NCBI GenBank assembly: GCA_029263215.1
Contig: JAJCXY010000028.1
Location: 1 to 43,663, forward strand
Length of the DNA: 43,663 nt
Reading direction: 5' to 3'
Origin: Acidimicrobiales bacterium
GTDB taxonomy: Bacteria > Actinomycetota > Acidimicrobiia > Acidimicrobiales > Aldehydirespiratoraceae
Shown in pieces: positions 15,563-23,513 of the stretch; positions within the stretch are counted from its first letter, which is position 1, and the number at the start of each line of letters is the position of its first letter. The translations under genes and the position numbers were made by a program. The notes beneath the pieces are model-generated. The model did no database searches. It had not been told where the DNA came from and saw only the letters and a program-made list of their open reading frames with translations.

Positions 15563-15690
15563 GTCGGCCCCTCCCCCGCTGTTCAACCCAATGGGCTGGA
15601 GCAACCTCAGCGTCCCAGCGGGTCCGGCGCGGGAGCTAGGGCCTTAGGTCCCGACACTCAACACACCCACAACAGAAGGTGGACGATCCT

Positions 15691-16596
15691 TCAGCAGTCA
15701 GGCTGGTCGCAGGGGTGACACTCGGCCTGGATCGTCACATGCCCCACTCCGTGTTCGGCCAGCACCGCGGTGAGCCGGCGCAGCACCAACTGGGCATCGT
15801 GAAGCTGGCCGGTATCGACCTGCACATGAGCAGTGAGGCTGAGCGTGGCGCCATCGAGAGTGCGCACGTGCATGTGATGGGCATCGGTCACCAGGGGGTC
15901 TGAAAGCAACAACTCCCGTAGTTCATCCGGGTCGACCCCCACCGGCACCCCATCGAGAAGAACCCGAAGCGACACCCGGGCTAGACGCACCGCCGACCAC
16001 ACGATCAACACGACCACCGCCAAGGAGGCGACGGAATCGATCCAGCCCTCATCGGTGACCATCACCGCGATGCCTCCGATGAGCACTACGAGTGACCCCA
16101 AAGCATCGGCCACCAGATGAAGCACCGCTCCCTCAACGTTGAGCGACCCGGCATGAGCCCCGTGCAGCCAGCGTGCGCTCGCTCCGTTCACCACCAGACC
16201 AGCGACGGCGATCACCACAACTCCAGCGCCGTCGATGGTGTGATCACCCGAGAGACGATCGATCGCTTCCACGATCACCAACGCCGCCCCGGCAAGAAGG
16301 AGTACGGCGTGGGCCAGACCACCGAGGGCGTCGGCTCGCCGAAAGCCGAAGCTGTACAGACCGGTGGCCGGTCGAGCCATCAGGGCTGCGATCCCCACCG
16401 CCATCACCAGTGAAACGACATCGCTGGCCTGGTGCACCGAATCGGCGAGCAGGGCGAGCGAACCGAACGCGAGCGCACCGGCAACCTGAACCACCAGCAA
16501 CACGGTGTTGGCGCCCGCCGCGAGTCCGAGGGCGCCGGCGGTGCTGGGACCGTGTTCGTGACTGTGGGGGTGGCCAGAGTCGGCCGCAGGCGTCAT
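15691..16596 (-). CDS. Cation diffusion facilitator (CDF) family metal transporter
   Basis: 301 residues from the ATG at 16596; GGAGGTCGGAG just upstream is a good ribosome binding site and rejects the longer frame. The His-rich N-terminus (HPHSHEHG) precedes six membrane helices. LLADSVHQASDV (helix II) and HLVADALGSLVVLIGG (helix V) carry the metal-site His and Asp of CDF proteins such as CzcD and ZitB, which export Zn, Co or Cd in exchange for protons. The C-terminal cytoplasmic domain (HHMHVRTLDG...) is complete and ends with a Cys/His-rich tail, ECHPCDQPDC, a probable extra metal site. Divergent from the small SH3-like gene. Confidence 0.92.
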   Translation of the reverse strand: MTPAADSGHPHSHEHGPSTAGALGLAAGANTVLLVVQVAGALAFGSLALLADSVHQASDVVSLVMAVGIAALMARPATGLYSFGFRRADALGGLAHAVLLLAGAALVIVEAIDRLSGDHTIDGAGVVVIAVAGLVVNGASARWLHGAHAGSLNVEGAVLHLVADALGSLVVLIGGIAVMVTDEGWIDSVASLAVVVLIVWSAVRLARVSLRVLLDGVPVGVDPDELRELLLSDPLVTDAHHMHVRTLDGATLSLTAHVQVDTGQLHDAQLVLRRLTAVLAEHGVGHVTIQAECHPCDQPDC

Positions 16597-16622
16597 CTCC
16601 GACCTCCGAATGCCTCCCGCCG

Positions 16623-16628
16623 ATATTA
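16623..16628 (-). promoter_or_regulatory. -10-like box TAATAT for the CDF transporter
   Basis: TAATAT on the minus strand lies 26 bases before the ATG at 16596, leaving room for a short leader that contains the GGAGG ribosome binding site. Confidence 0.4.
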
Positions 16629-16661
16629 CCCGGCACCCGCACACCCGCGCATCCGACCCGC

Positions 16662-16667
16662 TACGGT
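16662..16667 (+). promoter_or_regulatory. -10 box TACGGT, leaderless type, for the SH3-like gene
   Basis: TACGGT ends 8 bases before the GTG at 16676. The spacing supports that GTG as both transcription and translation start. Confidence 0.45.
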
Positions 16668-16675
16668 TTGCAGCC

Positions 16676-17077
16676 GTGACGACCACCGCAGAACTCCAGG
16701 GCCAGACCTACAAGCGAGGCCAAAAAGTCCGCCTCGTCGATGCCGTCGCCGGCCATCCCTCGGGCTCGAAGGGCAAGATCGCCATCGCCAACGGAATGAC
16801 CTGGAAACGCTATTGGGTCCGCTTCCCCGACGGCACCGCAGCAGGCCACGTCGACCACGACTCGCTGGTTCGGGCCAAGGACTACGACAACTTCCTCGTG
16901 TTGCGCGAGCGCGAGGCGATCGAGGCCGAGAATGCCGCCGAGGACGCAGCCAACGCACCCGCCTCCGCCCCTGCCGCACAGGCCGCCGAAGGCGATGGTG
17001 TGGTTGTCAACGGAGTCACGATCCCCCAACTCCTGCTCGATCGCGCCGCCGCCGCCCGCGTTCGCCTCGGTGGCTAG
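16676..17077 (+). CDS. Small conserved hypothetical protein, SH3-like N-terminus
   Basis: 133 residues from the GTG at 16676; upstream in-frame codons are Pro/His/Arg-rich and look untranslated. The N-terminal 70 residues (YKRGQKVRLVDAVAGHPSGSKGKI, then YWVRFPDG...GHVDHDSLVRA) resemble a small beta barrel of SH3/KOW type. A charged helix rich in Glu and Ala follows (about 80-105), and then a short C-terminal helix (VTIPQLLLDRAAAARVRLGG). No signal or membrane segment. Binding to nucleic acid or protein is plausible for the fold but not shown. Its TAG stop shares the palindrome CTAG with the stop of the convergent aminotransferase. Confidence 0.7.
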   Translation: MTTTAELQGQTYKRGQKVRLVDAVAGHPSGSKGKIAIANGMTWKRYWVRFPDGTAAGHVDHDSLVRAKDYDNFLVLREREAIEAENAAEDAANAPASAPAAQAAEGDGVVVNGVTIPQLLLDRAAAARVRLGG

Positions 17078-18234
17078 CTCAGCATTCGGCGCTTCACCCA
17101 TTCGTTGAGCCGGCGCATCGCCTCGACGCAATCGGATGTCGAACCCGCGAACGAGAACCGCACGAACCGGTGCCCTTCGCGAGGATCGAAGTCGATCCCC
17201 GGCGTGGTCGCGATCGAGAGTGAATCGAGCCATTCCGCACAGAGCACCTGGCTGTCGTCGGTGAGGTGGTCGACGCAGGCCCACACATAGAACGCTCCGT
17301 CGGCCGGAGCCAGCCGATCGATGCCCGCGGCCGTGAGTCCGGCGAGCAGTACCTCACGGTTTCCTCGGTAGCGGGTGATGTTGTGGGCCAACTCCTCGTG
17401 ACAATCGAACGCTGCGATCGCACCCAGTTGTGAGAGCGTGGGCGCGGCGATCGTCACGTTCTGCCCGATACGGGTGAGCGCTTCGCGGAGGGCCTCCGGC
17501 GCCACGATCCACCCGAGACGCCAGCCCGTCATCGAGAAATACTTGGAGAAGCTGTTGATCACGATGGCGTCGCGGTCGTACTGCAACGCGGTGGGAGCCG
17601 CCTCGTCATAGGTGATGCCGTGGTAGATCTCGTCGGACACGAGCCACACCCCGTTGTCTCGGCACCACCGTGTCACCTCACCCATCCGCGAGTGGTCGAG
17701 CATCGTGCCGGTTGGATTCGACGGCGAGCCGAGCACCAGCCCATCGACCGGCCCCACCTGCTCGAGCATCTCGAAGGTGGGCTGGAAGCGGGTTTCCATC
17801 GTGGTGGGAATATCGACCACCTCCACCCCGAGAGCGGTGAGAGCGTTTCGATAACACGGGTAGCCGGGGGACGGAACGGCAACACGGTTGCCGGCATCGA
17901 AGGCGGCGAGAAAGGCCGCCACGAAGGCCCCCGAAGCCCCCACGGTCAACATGATCGACTCCGTGTCGACCTCCACGCCGTACCAATCTCGGTAGTGGGT
18001 GGCGACACGGCGGCGCAACGCCACGAGGCCGGTGGCGGTGGTGTAGCCGAGAAGGTCGCGGTCGAGTCCCTCGTGGGCAGCCGCGATCACGCCCTCGGGC
18101 GCAGGCGTAGACGGCTGGCCGACCTCCAGATGCAGAACCGCCTCACCCTGTTGTTCGCGTCGCTCTGCGGCCCGCATCACCTCCATCACATAGAACGGCG
18201 CGATGTCTGAGCGCGTGGCCGGCGTGCGTGCCAT
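17074..18234 (-). CDS. Pyridoxal-phosphate aminotransferase, class I/II
   Basis: 386 residues from the ATG at 18234, chosen for the strong GGAGGAGG ribosome binding site 5 bases upstream. Fold type I aminotransferase with VGASGAFVAAFLAAFD (cofactor phosphate region), GSPSNPTGTML (Asn contacting PLP), VSDEIYHGITYDE (Asp) and INSFSKYFSMTGWRLGW with the Schiff-base Lys (about residue 231). C-terminal GIDFDPREGHRFVRFSFAGS carries the substrate carboxylate Arg. The closest relatives are aspartate/tyrosine/alanine-type aminotransferases of actinobacteria; the exact amino donor cannot be told. Divergent from udk. Confidence 0.9.
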   Translation of the reverse strand: MARTPATRSDIAPFYVMEVMRAAERREQQGEAVLHLEVGQPSTPAPEGVIAAAHEGLDRDLLGYTTATGLVALRRRVATHYRDWYGVEVDTESIMLTVGASGAFVAAFLAAFDAGNRVAVPSPGYPCYRNALTALGVEVVDIPTTMETRFQPTFEMLEQVGPVDGLVLGSPSNPTGTMLDHSRMGEVTRWCRDNGVWLVSDEIYHGITYDEAAPTALQYDRDAIVINSFSKYFSMTGWRLGWIVAPEALREALTRIGQNVTIAAPTLSQLGAIAAFDCHEELAHNITRYRGNREVLLAGLTAAGIDRLAPADGAFYVWACVDHLTDDSQVLCAEWLDSLSIATTPGIDFDPREGHRFVRFSFAGSTSDCVEAMRRLNEWVKRRMLS

Positions 18235-18291
18235 CTGTACCTCCTCCGGCGGAGATACTCCCATGTTTGGATCGCGGCGTTTGGGTCGGGG

Positions 18292-18297
18292 TACGCT
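18292..18297 (+). promoter_or_regulatory. -10 box TACGCT, leaderless type, for udk
   Basis: TACGCT ends 8 bases before the GTG at 18306, matching the window-wide pattern and supporting that start. Confidence 0.45.
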
Positions 18298-18305
18298 CCC
18301 ATCCC

Positions 18306-18926
18306 GTGGCACAGACCTGTGGAATCAGCGGCGGTTCGGGTGCGGGGAAGACCACACTCACCCGCCGACTCATGCAGGAACTCTGCCCCGGCAGAGCATC
18401 GGTCATCGCCTTCGACTCCTACTATCGCGATCAGGGCCACCTCTCACCCGCCGACCGCTCGCTCGTCAACTACGACCATCCCGACTCTCTCGACCACGAG
18501 CTCTTCGCCCGAGACGTCGACCGACTCCGAGCGGGTTCGGCCGTCGACATTCCGATCTACGACTTCTCCACCCACACCCGAACCAACGAGTCAACCCACG
18601 TCGAACCGAGCGGTCTGGTAATCGTGGAAGGCATCCTCCTGCTCAGCTTCCCTGGCATCGTGAGTCTCCTCGACCTGGCCGTGTTCATCGACGTACCCGA
18701 AGACATCCGCCTCGAACGCCGGATTCGTCGCGACGTGGCGGAGCGGGGCCGTGAGCCAGAGGACGTCCGTCGCCAGTTCGCGGCCACCGTCGCGCCGATG
18801 CACGACATGTACGTGGAGCCCTATCGGCACCTGGCCCACCGCATTCTCGAACTCCACGAGGACTACGGCGACGTAGCGCGAGAGCTGGCCGCCAGACTCG
18901 ATCCGGTGGCCGACACCACCGGTTGA
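18306..18926 (+). CDS. udk: Uridine kinase
   Basis: 206 residues from the GTG at 18306, which places the P-loop near the N-terminus as usual; a longer frame would add 26 poor residues. The enzyme phosphorylates uridine or cytidine with ATP or GTP in pyrimidine salvage. Visible are Walker A GISGGSGAGKTTL (6-18), FDSYYRDQGHL, the NYDHPDSLDHELF substrate segment, YDFSTHTR, VIVEGILLL (Walker B) and RRIRRDVAERGR (lid). All these are typical of the uridine kinase/phosphoribulokinase fold. Single-gene unit, divergent from the aminotransferase; 43 bases separate it from the sigma factor gene. Confidence 0.93.
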   Translation: MAQTCGISGGSGAGKTTLTRRLMQELCPGRASVIAFDSYYRDQGHLSPADRSLVNYDHPDSLDHELFARDVDRLRAGSAVDIPIYDFSTHTRTNESTHVEPSGLVIVEGILLLSFPGIVSLLDLAVFIDVPEDIRLERRIRRDVAERGREPEDVRRQFAATVAPMHDMYVEPYRHLAHRILELHEDYGDVARELAARLDPVADTTG

Positions 18927-18969
18927 AGTTCACATCCGGTGCGAGCTAGTTCGTGCCGATGGAGAATCC

Positions 18970-19575
18970 ATGTCAGAGATCGGCGCTCTCAACGCGTCTG
19001 ACAGGGTGGTGACAGTAGAAGCGACCCTCTCCCCAGTCGCTGAACCGCGACGCACTTCGAAGCGTCAGGCTCGGCGAGCACTCCAGCACGACGCTGTGCT
19101 CGAGATCTACCGCGTCCACCACCATGAGCTGCTGCGGTTCGCCTCGTTCGTGGCTCCCGAAGACGCCATGGCCGAAGACCTCGTCCACGAAGCGTTCCTG
19201 AAGCTCTACTCGGCGTGGCGCCGTATCGACGACCCGTCGAAGGTCGCGGCCTACCTCCGCACCACCGTCCTCAACCTGGCGCGAGGTCGGGCCCGTCACC
19301 TCGGCGTGATCAGGAGGAATCGACCCGATCCCCGACCCGAGACCGCCTCGGCAGAATGGGCCGCCATGCGCTCCAACTCCCGCGAAAACGTGATCTGTGC
19401 CCTCCGCCGCCTCTCGGATCGCCAGCGGGCATGCCTGGTGCTGCGCCACTACGAAGACAGATCCGAATCCGAGATAGCCGAGATTCTCGGCATATCGATC
19501 GGCACGGTACGCACCCACGTGCACCGGGGCATGCAATCGCTCAGCCGACTTCTCACCGAGGAGGTCTCGCCATGA
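18970..19575 (+). CDS. ECF RNA polymerase sigma factor (SigE-like family)
   Basis: 201 residues; GGAG sits a few bases before the ATG. After a 40-residue basic N-terminal extension, region 2 is visible as VHHHELLRFASFVAPEDAMAEDLVHEAFLKLYSAW (about 50-85) and region 4 as LRRLSDRQRACLVLRHYEDRSESEIAEILGISIGTVRTHVHRGM (about 145-190), with its helix-turn-helix. Directs RNA polymerase to a regulon that cannot be read here. The next gene overlaps by ATGA and encodes a membrane protein, the usual place for an anti-sigma factor. No obvious own-promoter copy found upstream. Confidence 0.92.
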   Translation: MSEIGALNASDRVVTVEATLSPVAEPRRTSKRQARRALQHDAVLEIYRVHHHELLRFASFVAPEDAMAEDLVHEAFLKLYSAWRRIDDPSKVAAYLRTTVLNLARGRARHLGVIRRNRPDPRPETASAEWAAMRSNSRENVICALRRLSDRQRACLVLRHYEDRSESEIAEILGISIGTVRTHVHRGMQSLSRLLTEEVSP

Positions 19576-20312
19576 ACGAGAACGACCTTCGTCAGGCCCT
19601 CGCGGGTCACGCGAGCACCATCGCGCCCACCACCGAACTCGACCGGATGGCTCGCGGCATGACCAGAGTCGACCGGATGCGCACAGCGCGGACGATGGGC
19701 TCGGGTTGTGCCGCGGCCATCCTCGTGACCCTCGGTGTACTCAACTTCACGGGTGGAGGCGACGCAACCCCACTCGACGTGATCAACCAACCGACGCCGA
19801 GCCTGCCCGAAGCTGAAGTCGGACTGCCTCTTCTCGAAGACCCGGCCGGCAACGAGGCCACCACGATGCGCCCCACTACGAGCCTCTCGGCCTCATCGGC
19901 AGACACCACACCCGACCACCTCACCGGTGAAGGCTCGAGTCCCACCAGCACCTCCCCGGCCGCCGTCGTCAGCACCACCGTGGCGCCGACGAGCACCCCT
20001 CCGACGACGTCACCGCCGCCGGCTCCCACTACACCCACCACGACCGTGCCGTCCTCCTCCTTCACCGCTTCGGCGCTCTACGGATCGTGCGCCGAAGACC
20101 CTCCCTACGACGAGTACTCGGGGAAGGCCACTCCGGGAGCGACGATCACCGCCGTGTCGCCCTACTCCGGATCCGCGTCGACCGTGGCCGACGCAAGTGG
20201 CGACTGGTGGATGCGGGTTGAGTTCCCCACCGCGCCTCTCGGTCAACACTTCGACGTAACGGTGGGCGATGGCATCTCAGCGACCACGTTCGACTTCGTT
20301 CACACCAGCTGA
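19572..20312 (+). CDS. Putative membrane anti-sigma partner with Thr/Pro-rich stalk and exported domain
   Basis: 246 residues, translationally coupled to the sigma factor (ATGA). Cytosolic residues 1-40 (NDLRQALAGHASTIAPTTELDRMARGMTRVDR) resemble the short N-terminal part of actinobacterial SigE-type anti-sigma proteins. There is no HxxxCxxC zinc motif. One membrane helix lies at about 42-58. A low-complexity stalk rich in Thr, Ser and Pro (about 95-165) precedes an exported C-terminal domain of about 75 residues with a beta-rich look (SGKATPGATITAVSPYSGSASTVADASGDWWMRVEF), like a bacterial Ig-like module. I infer that it senses an envelope signal; evidence is position and layout, not a named domain. 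Confidence 0.65.
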   Translation: MNENDLRQALAGHASTIAPTTELDRMARGMTRVDRMRTARTMGSGCAAAILVTLGVLNFTGGGDATPLDVINQPTPSLPEAEVGLPLLEDPAGNEATTMRPTTSLSASSADTTPDHLTGEGSSPTSTSPAAVVSTTVAPTSTPPTTSPPPAPTTPTTTVPSSSFTASALYGSCAEDPPYDEYSGKATPGATITAVSPYSGSASTVADASGDWWMRVEFPTAPLGQHFDVTVGDGISATTFDFVHTS

Positions 20313-20343
20313 TCGGGACTACCGGCACCCCTGTCTGGCGCCG

Positions 20344-20349
20344 TATATT
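20344..20349 (+). promoter_or_regulatory. -10 box TATATT, leaderless type
   Basis: TATATT ends 6 bases before the GTG at 20356. This is the strongest -10 box in the window and decides the start of the cation-transporter-like gene. Confidence 0.55.
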
Positions 20350-20355
20350 CACGAA

Positions 20356-20988
20356 GTGTCCGATCATGTTCTGGGACGACGACTCCAGTGGGCCACGATC
20401 TCCTGGAATGCCGTCGAGGTGTTCGTCACCATCGGCCTTGGCCTGGCCGCCCGATCACTCGCCCTGATCGCGTTCGGCCTCGATTCCCTCATCGAAGTGT
20501 TCGCCTCGCTGGTTGTGTTGTGGCACATGGGAGATACCGACGACGATGCCCAAACTTCACGAGACCAGATGGCCCGGCGTCTCGTCGCCCTCGCTTTTGG
20601 CCTTCTTGCCGCATCCTTGCTCGTAGCCAGCGCTCGCACCTTGTGGATCGGCACCGAACCCGACTCATCGCCTCTGGCCATCGGCTATTTGTCGGCCACC
20701 GCCGTGGTGATGTTCACCCTTGCTCGCCTGAAGAAGCGCATCGGTGCTCGCCTCGGAAGCGAGCCCTTCCAAGCTGAGGCGTCGATGACCTTCCTCGACG
20801 GCTTCCTTGCCACGGGAATCCTCGGCGCTCTGGTACTCAACACGACACTCGGCTGGTGGTGGGCCGACCCAGTCGCCGCCGCGGTGGTGGGTCTCGTCGC
20901 TGCATCCGAGGCCAGAGAGGGGTTCACCTCAGACCGGAGCGCCCGACCGGGGTCAAACGGTGAAGGCGGCCACCGTCTCGACGTGTGA
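20356..20988 (+). CDS. Cation transporter-like (CDF transmembrane domain) protein
   Basis: 210 residues from the GTG at 20356; the longer frame would overlap the preceding gene by 44 bases. Five to six hydrophobic helices are present. Helix II-like FGLDSLIEVFASLVVLWHM and helix V-like FLDGFLATGILGALVLNTTLGWWWADPVAAAVVGLVAASEAREGF match the membrane part of CDF transporters, including paired acidic residues. The usual C-terminal cytoplasmic metal-sensing domain is absent, so the protein is short. Substrate metal unknown. The 3' end overlaps that of the convergent RNA methyltransferase by 36 bases. Confidence 0.8.
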   Translation: MSDHVLGRRLQWATISWNAVEVFVTIGLGLAARSLALIAFGLDSLIEVFASLVVLWHMGDTDDDAQTSRDQMARRLVALAFGLLAASLLVASARTLWIGTEPDSSPLAIGYLSATAVVMFTLARLKKRIGARLGSEPFQAEASMTFLDGFLATGILGALVLNTTLGWWWADPVAAAVVGLVAASEAREGFTSDRSARPGSNGEGGHRLDV

Positions 20989-22122
20989 GGTGCCCGGAAA
21001 CATATCGATCACGGTGTAGCGGTCGAGGCGCAGGCCGGCCTCGCCGAGCAGCTTGGTATCGCGGGCGAACGAGCCCGGGTCGCAGCTGACCAACACAAAC
21101 AGTTGGGGTTCCGCTCGCACCAGGGCTTCGACCGCGGCCTTGCCCAGACCATCGCGGGCCGGGTCGGCCACAACGACCGCCGCCGGAGATGATCGCCATC
21201 GAGCGACATCGGATCGAATCACCTTCACATCGGCGCTCGCGAGATTGACGCGGGCATCAGCGATCGAATCGCGGCCACGCTCGATGGCATGAACGCTACG
21301 ACCCTCGCCGACGGTGCCACCGAATACCCCGATGCCGGCATAGGCATCGATGAATGGGCCATCCCCGCCCAACTCGTCGACCATCGTGGTGACTTCATCC
21401 ACCAGTGCGTCGACTCCAGCGGGGCGATTCTGGAAGAAGGAGCGTGCCGACACCCGCCAACGACGCCCACCAGCTTCTTCATGGATCCAGGCCCGGCGAC
21501 CGCTGTTGAGGTCGGCGCTGCTGATGGCGAGCACGTCGTCGGGGAGTTCGATCCCGAAATCACTTCCTTCGATCAGCACCATCCGCTCACCGGTGCGATT
21601 TCCGACCCTGATCGTGACCTCGTCTGCCTCGCCGAAATTGCCGTCTACGAGGAGCTCCTCGACCCGAGGGTCGACCGCTCCACAACCTTCGGGCACGATC
21701 ACGTCGTGGGAGGCTCGCCGGCGGTAGCCGGCCCGCCCCGATACGACGGCAGCCCGCACGGTGGTGCGTCCATGATCGTTGACGAGTGAGCGGGTGGACG
21801 GCGTTGGTGCCTCCACCCCGGCTCTCGTCAGCTGGTCTACCACCATCGACTGTTTCATTCGCATCGCCGCGGAGGGAGCGACATGGAGAAGGTCGCAGCC
21901 GCCGCAGCCTTCGAGCTGATGTGCGCACGGTACCGGTATGCGATCCGGCGACGGCTCCTGAACCGTGACCACCCGACCACGCGACCAGCGCTTGTCGACA
22001 CGGGTGATCTCCGCGACAACGGTTTCGCCCGGCAGGGCCCCTTCGACGAAAATCACCCGGCCGTCCTCGGCCCGAGCGACGCCCGCCCCATCCCGCGCGG
22101 TGGCGGTCACGCGCAGTTCCAC
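20953..22122 (-). CDS. Class I SAM-dependent RNA methyltransferase, TrmA/RlmC/RlmD family
   Basis: 389 residues from the GTG at 22122, supported by a TACCGT box 6 bases upstream; the open frame further up is antisense to rpe. Forms 5-methyluridine in tRNA or rRNA. Residues 1-55 are a TRAM-like domain (RVTATARDGAGVAR...VFVEGALPGE style). The iron-sulfur Cys appear as PCAHQLEGCGGC (Cys66, 73, 76) plus a later Cys in PEGCGAVD. SARSFFQNRPAG and DAYAGIGVFGG are the SAM-binding part. VSCDPGSFARD near the C-terminus holds the catalytic Cys. MFPGTSHVETVA closes the family signature. Which uridine is the target cannot be told. Confidence 0.9.
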   Translation of the reverse strand: MELRVTATARDGAGVARAEDGRVIFVEGALPGETVVAEITRVDKRWSRGRVVTVQEPSPDRIPVPCAHQLEGCGGCDLLHVAPSAAMRMKQSMVVDQLTRAGVEAPTPSTRSLVNDHGRTTVRAAVVSGRAGYRRRASHDVIVPEGCGAVDPRVEELLVDGNFGEADEVTIRVGNRTGERMVLIEGSDFGIELPDDVLAISSADLNSGRRAWIHEEAGGRRWRVSARSFFQNRPAGVDALVDEVTTMVDELGGDGPFIDAYAGIGVFGGTVGEGRSVHAIERGRDSIADARVNLASADVKVIRSDVARWRSSPAAVVVADPARDGLGKAAVEALVRAEPQLFVLVSCDPGSFARDTKLLGEAGLRLDRYTVIDMFPGTSHVETVAAFTV

Positions 22123-22128
22123 GAGGGA

Positions 22129-22134
22129 ACGGTA
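22129..22134 (-). promoter_or_regulatory. -10 box TACCGT, leaderless type, for the RNA methyltransferase
   Basis: TACCGT on the minus strand ends 6 bases before the GTG at 22122. It lies only 17 bases from the opposing rpe -10 box. Confidence 0.45.
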
Positions 22135-22151
22135 TCGGCGCCCGCCGCGAT

Positions 22152-22157
22152 TAGGGT
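22152..22157 (+). promoter_or_regulatory. -10 box TAGGGT, leaderless type, for rpe
   Basis: TAGGGT ends 7 bases before the GTG at 22165. No Shine-Dalgarno is possible in the 7-base gap. Confidence 0.48.
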
Positions 22158-22164
22158 CGCGTTC

Positions 22165-22836
22165 GTGACACGACCAGTCGAGATCGCCCCCTCCGTTCTG
22201 CCCGCCGATTTTGCCCGCCTGGGCGAGGAATGCATGGCGCTGGAAAGTGCCGGTGCCGATCGCATCCACTGGGACGTCATGGATGGTGTCTTCGTGCCCA
22301 ACATCACGATGGGGCCCGACATCGTGGCCGCCCTGCGGAGCCACGTGGAAATCCCCTTCGAAGCCCACCTGATGGTGGTGAAACCCGACGAATTCGCACC
22401 CCTGTATGTGAACGCGGGCTGCTCGACGGTGATGGTTCACGCCGAGGCGTGCATCCATCTGCACCGTTCGCTCGCCAATATTCGAGCCCTGGGAGCGCGC
22501 TCGGGGGTGGTGCTCAATCCTCACACTCCTGCCAACACAGTTGCCCACGTGCTCGACCAGACCGACCAGATCCTGGTCATGACCGTCAACCCCGGGTTCG
22601 GCGGCCAGAGCTACATCCCTCTCACCGACAAGATCGCCGAACTGAAGGCCATGGTCGATTCGGGTGGCCACGACATCGACATCGAGATCGACGGTGGTGT
22701 CTCTGCCTCGACGATCGGAGAGGTCGCCGCCGCAGGGGCCAACGTGTTCGTGAGCGGGTCAGCCCTGTTCAAATACGACGACCGCGCTGCGGGGGTGGCC
22801 GAACTCAAGGGCCTCGCCGAAGCCGCCCGCCGGTGA
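22165..22836 (+). CDS. rpe: Ribulose-phosphate 3-epimerase
   Basis: 223 residues from the GTG at 22165. Interconverts ribulose 5-phosphate and xylulose 5-phosphate in the pentose phosphate pathway. The TIM-barrel signatures are complete: IAPSVLPADFARLGEE, HWDVMDGVFVPNITMGP (metal His and catalytic Asp), EAHLMVV (metal His), MTVNPGFGGQSYI, EIDGGVS (catalytic Asp) and ANVFVSGSALF. The next gene starts on GTGA over its stop codon, so the two are coupled. Confidence 0.96.
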   Translation: MTRPVEIAPSVLPADFARLGEECMALESAGADRIHWDVMDGVFVPNITMGPDIVAALRSHVEIPFEAHLMVVKPDEFAPLYVNAGCSTVMVHAEACIHLHRSLANIRALGARSGVVLNPHTPANTVAHVLDQTDQILVMTVNPGFGGQSYIPLTDKIAELKAMVDSGGHDIDIEIDGGVSASTIGEVAAAGANVFVSGSALFKYDDRAAGVAELKGLAEAARR

Positions 22837-23486
22837 GCTTCTACGACGAGCACCATCTCGAACTCCAGGAGCGATTCCAGAGCCGAGACCTCGCCTCCGC
22901 CCTCGAGTTTGCCATCGTGCATCGGTCGCTCGATGAGGAGGCGATCGATTTCATCGGGCGGCGCGAGTTCTTCTTTCTCACCACCGTGAGACCCGATGGC
23001 CAACCCACCGTCTCGCACAAGGGAGGGCCGCCCGGCTTCGTGAAGGTGGTCGACCCCACCACCCTCGTTTTCCCCAGCTACGACGGCAACGGCATGTTCC
23101 TGTCGATGGGCAACATCGCCGCCACCACCAAGATCGGGATGCTCTTCATCGACTTCGAAACGCCGCACCGCGTGCGCGTCCACGCCGACGCCACGGTGAG
23201 CGCCGACGATCCTCTGCTCGAGGAGTTCCCTGGTGCCCAAATGCTGGTGAGAGCAAACATCACCGAGTCGTTCATCAACTGTCCGCGGTACATCGCGAAG
23301 CACGAGCGGCTCGCCGCTTCGCCTTATGTGCCCGATACCGACGGCGACGCACCCCTTCCGGCGTGGAAGAAGATGTCCGACATAAGGCCATTTCTTCCAC
23401 CCGGCGATCAGCAGCGAGCCGCAGCCGCTGGCCCCGGTCTGACGATCAAGGAATACACCGAGCTCGTGGCTCGGGGCGAAGCCTGA
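22833..23486 (+). CDS. Pyridoxamine 5'-phosphate oxidase (PPOX) family protein
   Basis: 217 residues from the GTG at 22833, overlapping the rpe stop (GTGA). After a 45-residue helical start the split-barrel flavin-binding fold is seen: IDFIGRREFFFLTTVRPDGQPTVSHKGG, LVFPSYDGNGMFLSMGNIAATTKIGMLFIDFE and RVRVHADATV. This type binds FMN, F420 or haem in different subfamilies; the actinobacterial PPOX families include F420 users, so the cofactor is open. The C-terminal part (SFINCPRYIAKHERL) is typical of longer family members. Coupling to rpe is probably incidental. Confidence 0.86.
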   Translation: MSFYDEHHLELQERFQSRDLASALEFAIVHRSLDEEAIDFIGRREFFFLTTVRPDGQPTVSHKGGPPGFVKVVDPTTLVFPSYDGNGMFLSMGNIAATTKIGMLFIDFETPHRVRVHADATVSADDPLLEEFPGAQMLVRANITESFINCPRYIAKHERLAASPYVPDTDGDAPLPAWKKMSDIRPFLPPGDQQRAAAAGPGLTIKEYTELVARGEA

Positions 23487-23513
23487 TCAAATCCCGACAA
23501 AGGGTCGGATCAG
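23483..23513. terminator. Imperfect hairpin between convergent PPOX gene and clpP
   Basis: CCGAC (23494-23498) and GTCGG (23504-23508) pair around AAAGG. CTGAT and ATCAG add an outer 5-bp stem after an asymmetric bulge. It spans the 23-base gap between two facing stop codons. Modest strength. Confidence 0.35.

Noticed and set aside
15563..15690. Possible small gene or RNA in the 128-base gap between the CDF transporter and the hypothetical gene
   Set aside because: No start with ribosome binding site, no strong hairpin and no TANNNT box at useful spacing were found.
19840..20065. Low-complexity Thr/Pro/Ser region as a repeat element
   Set aside because: It is coding sequence for a stalk, with no exact repeat unit.
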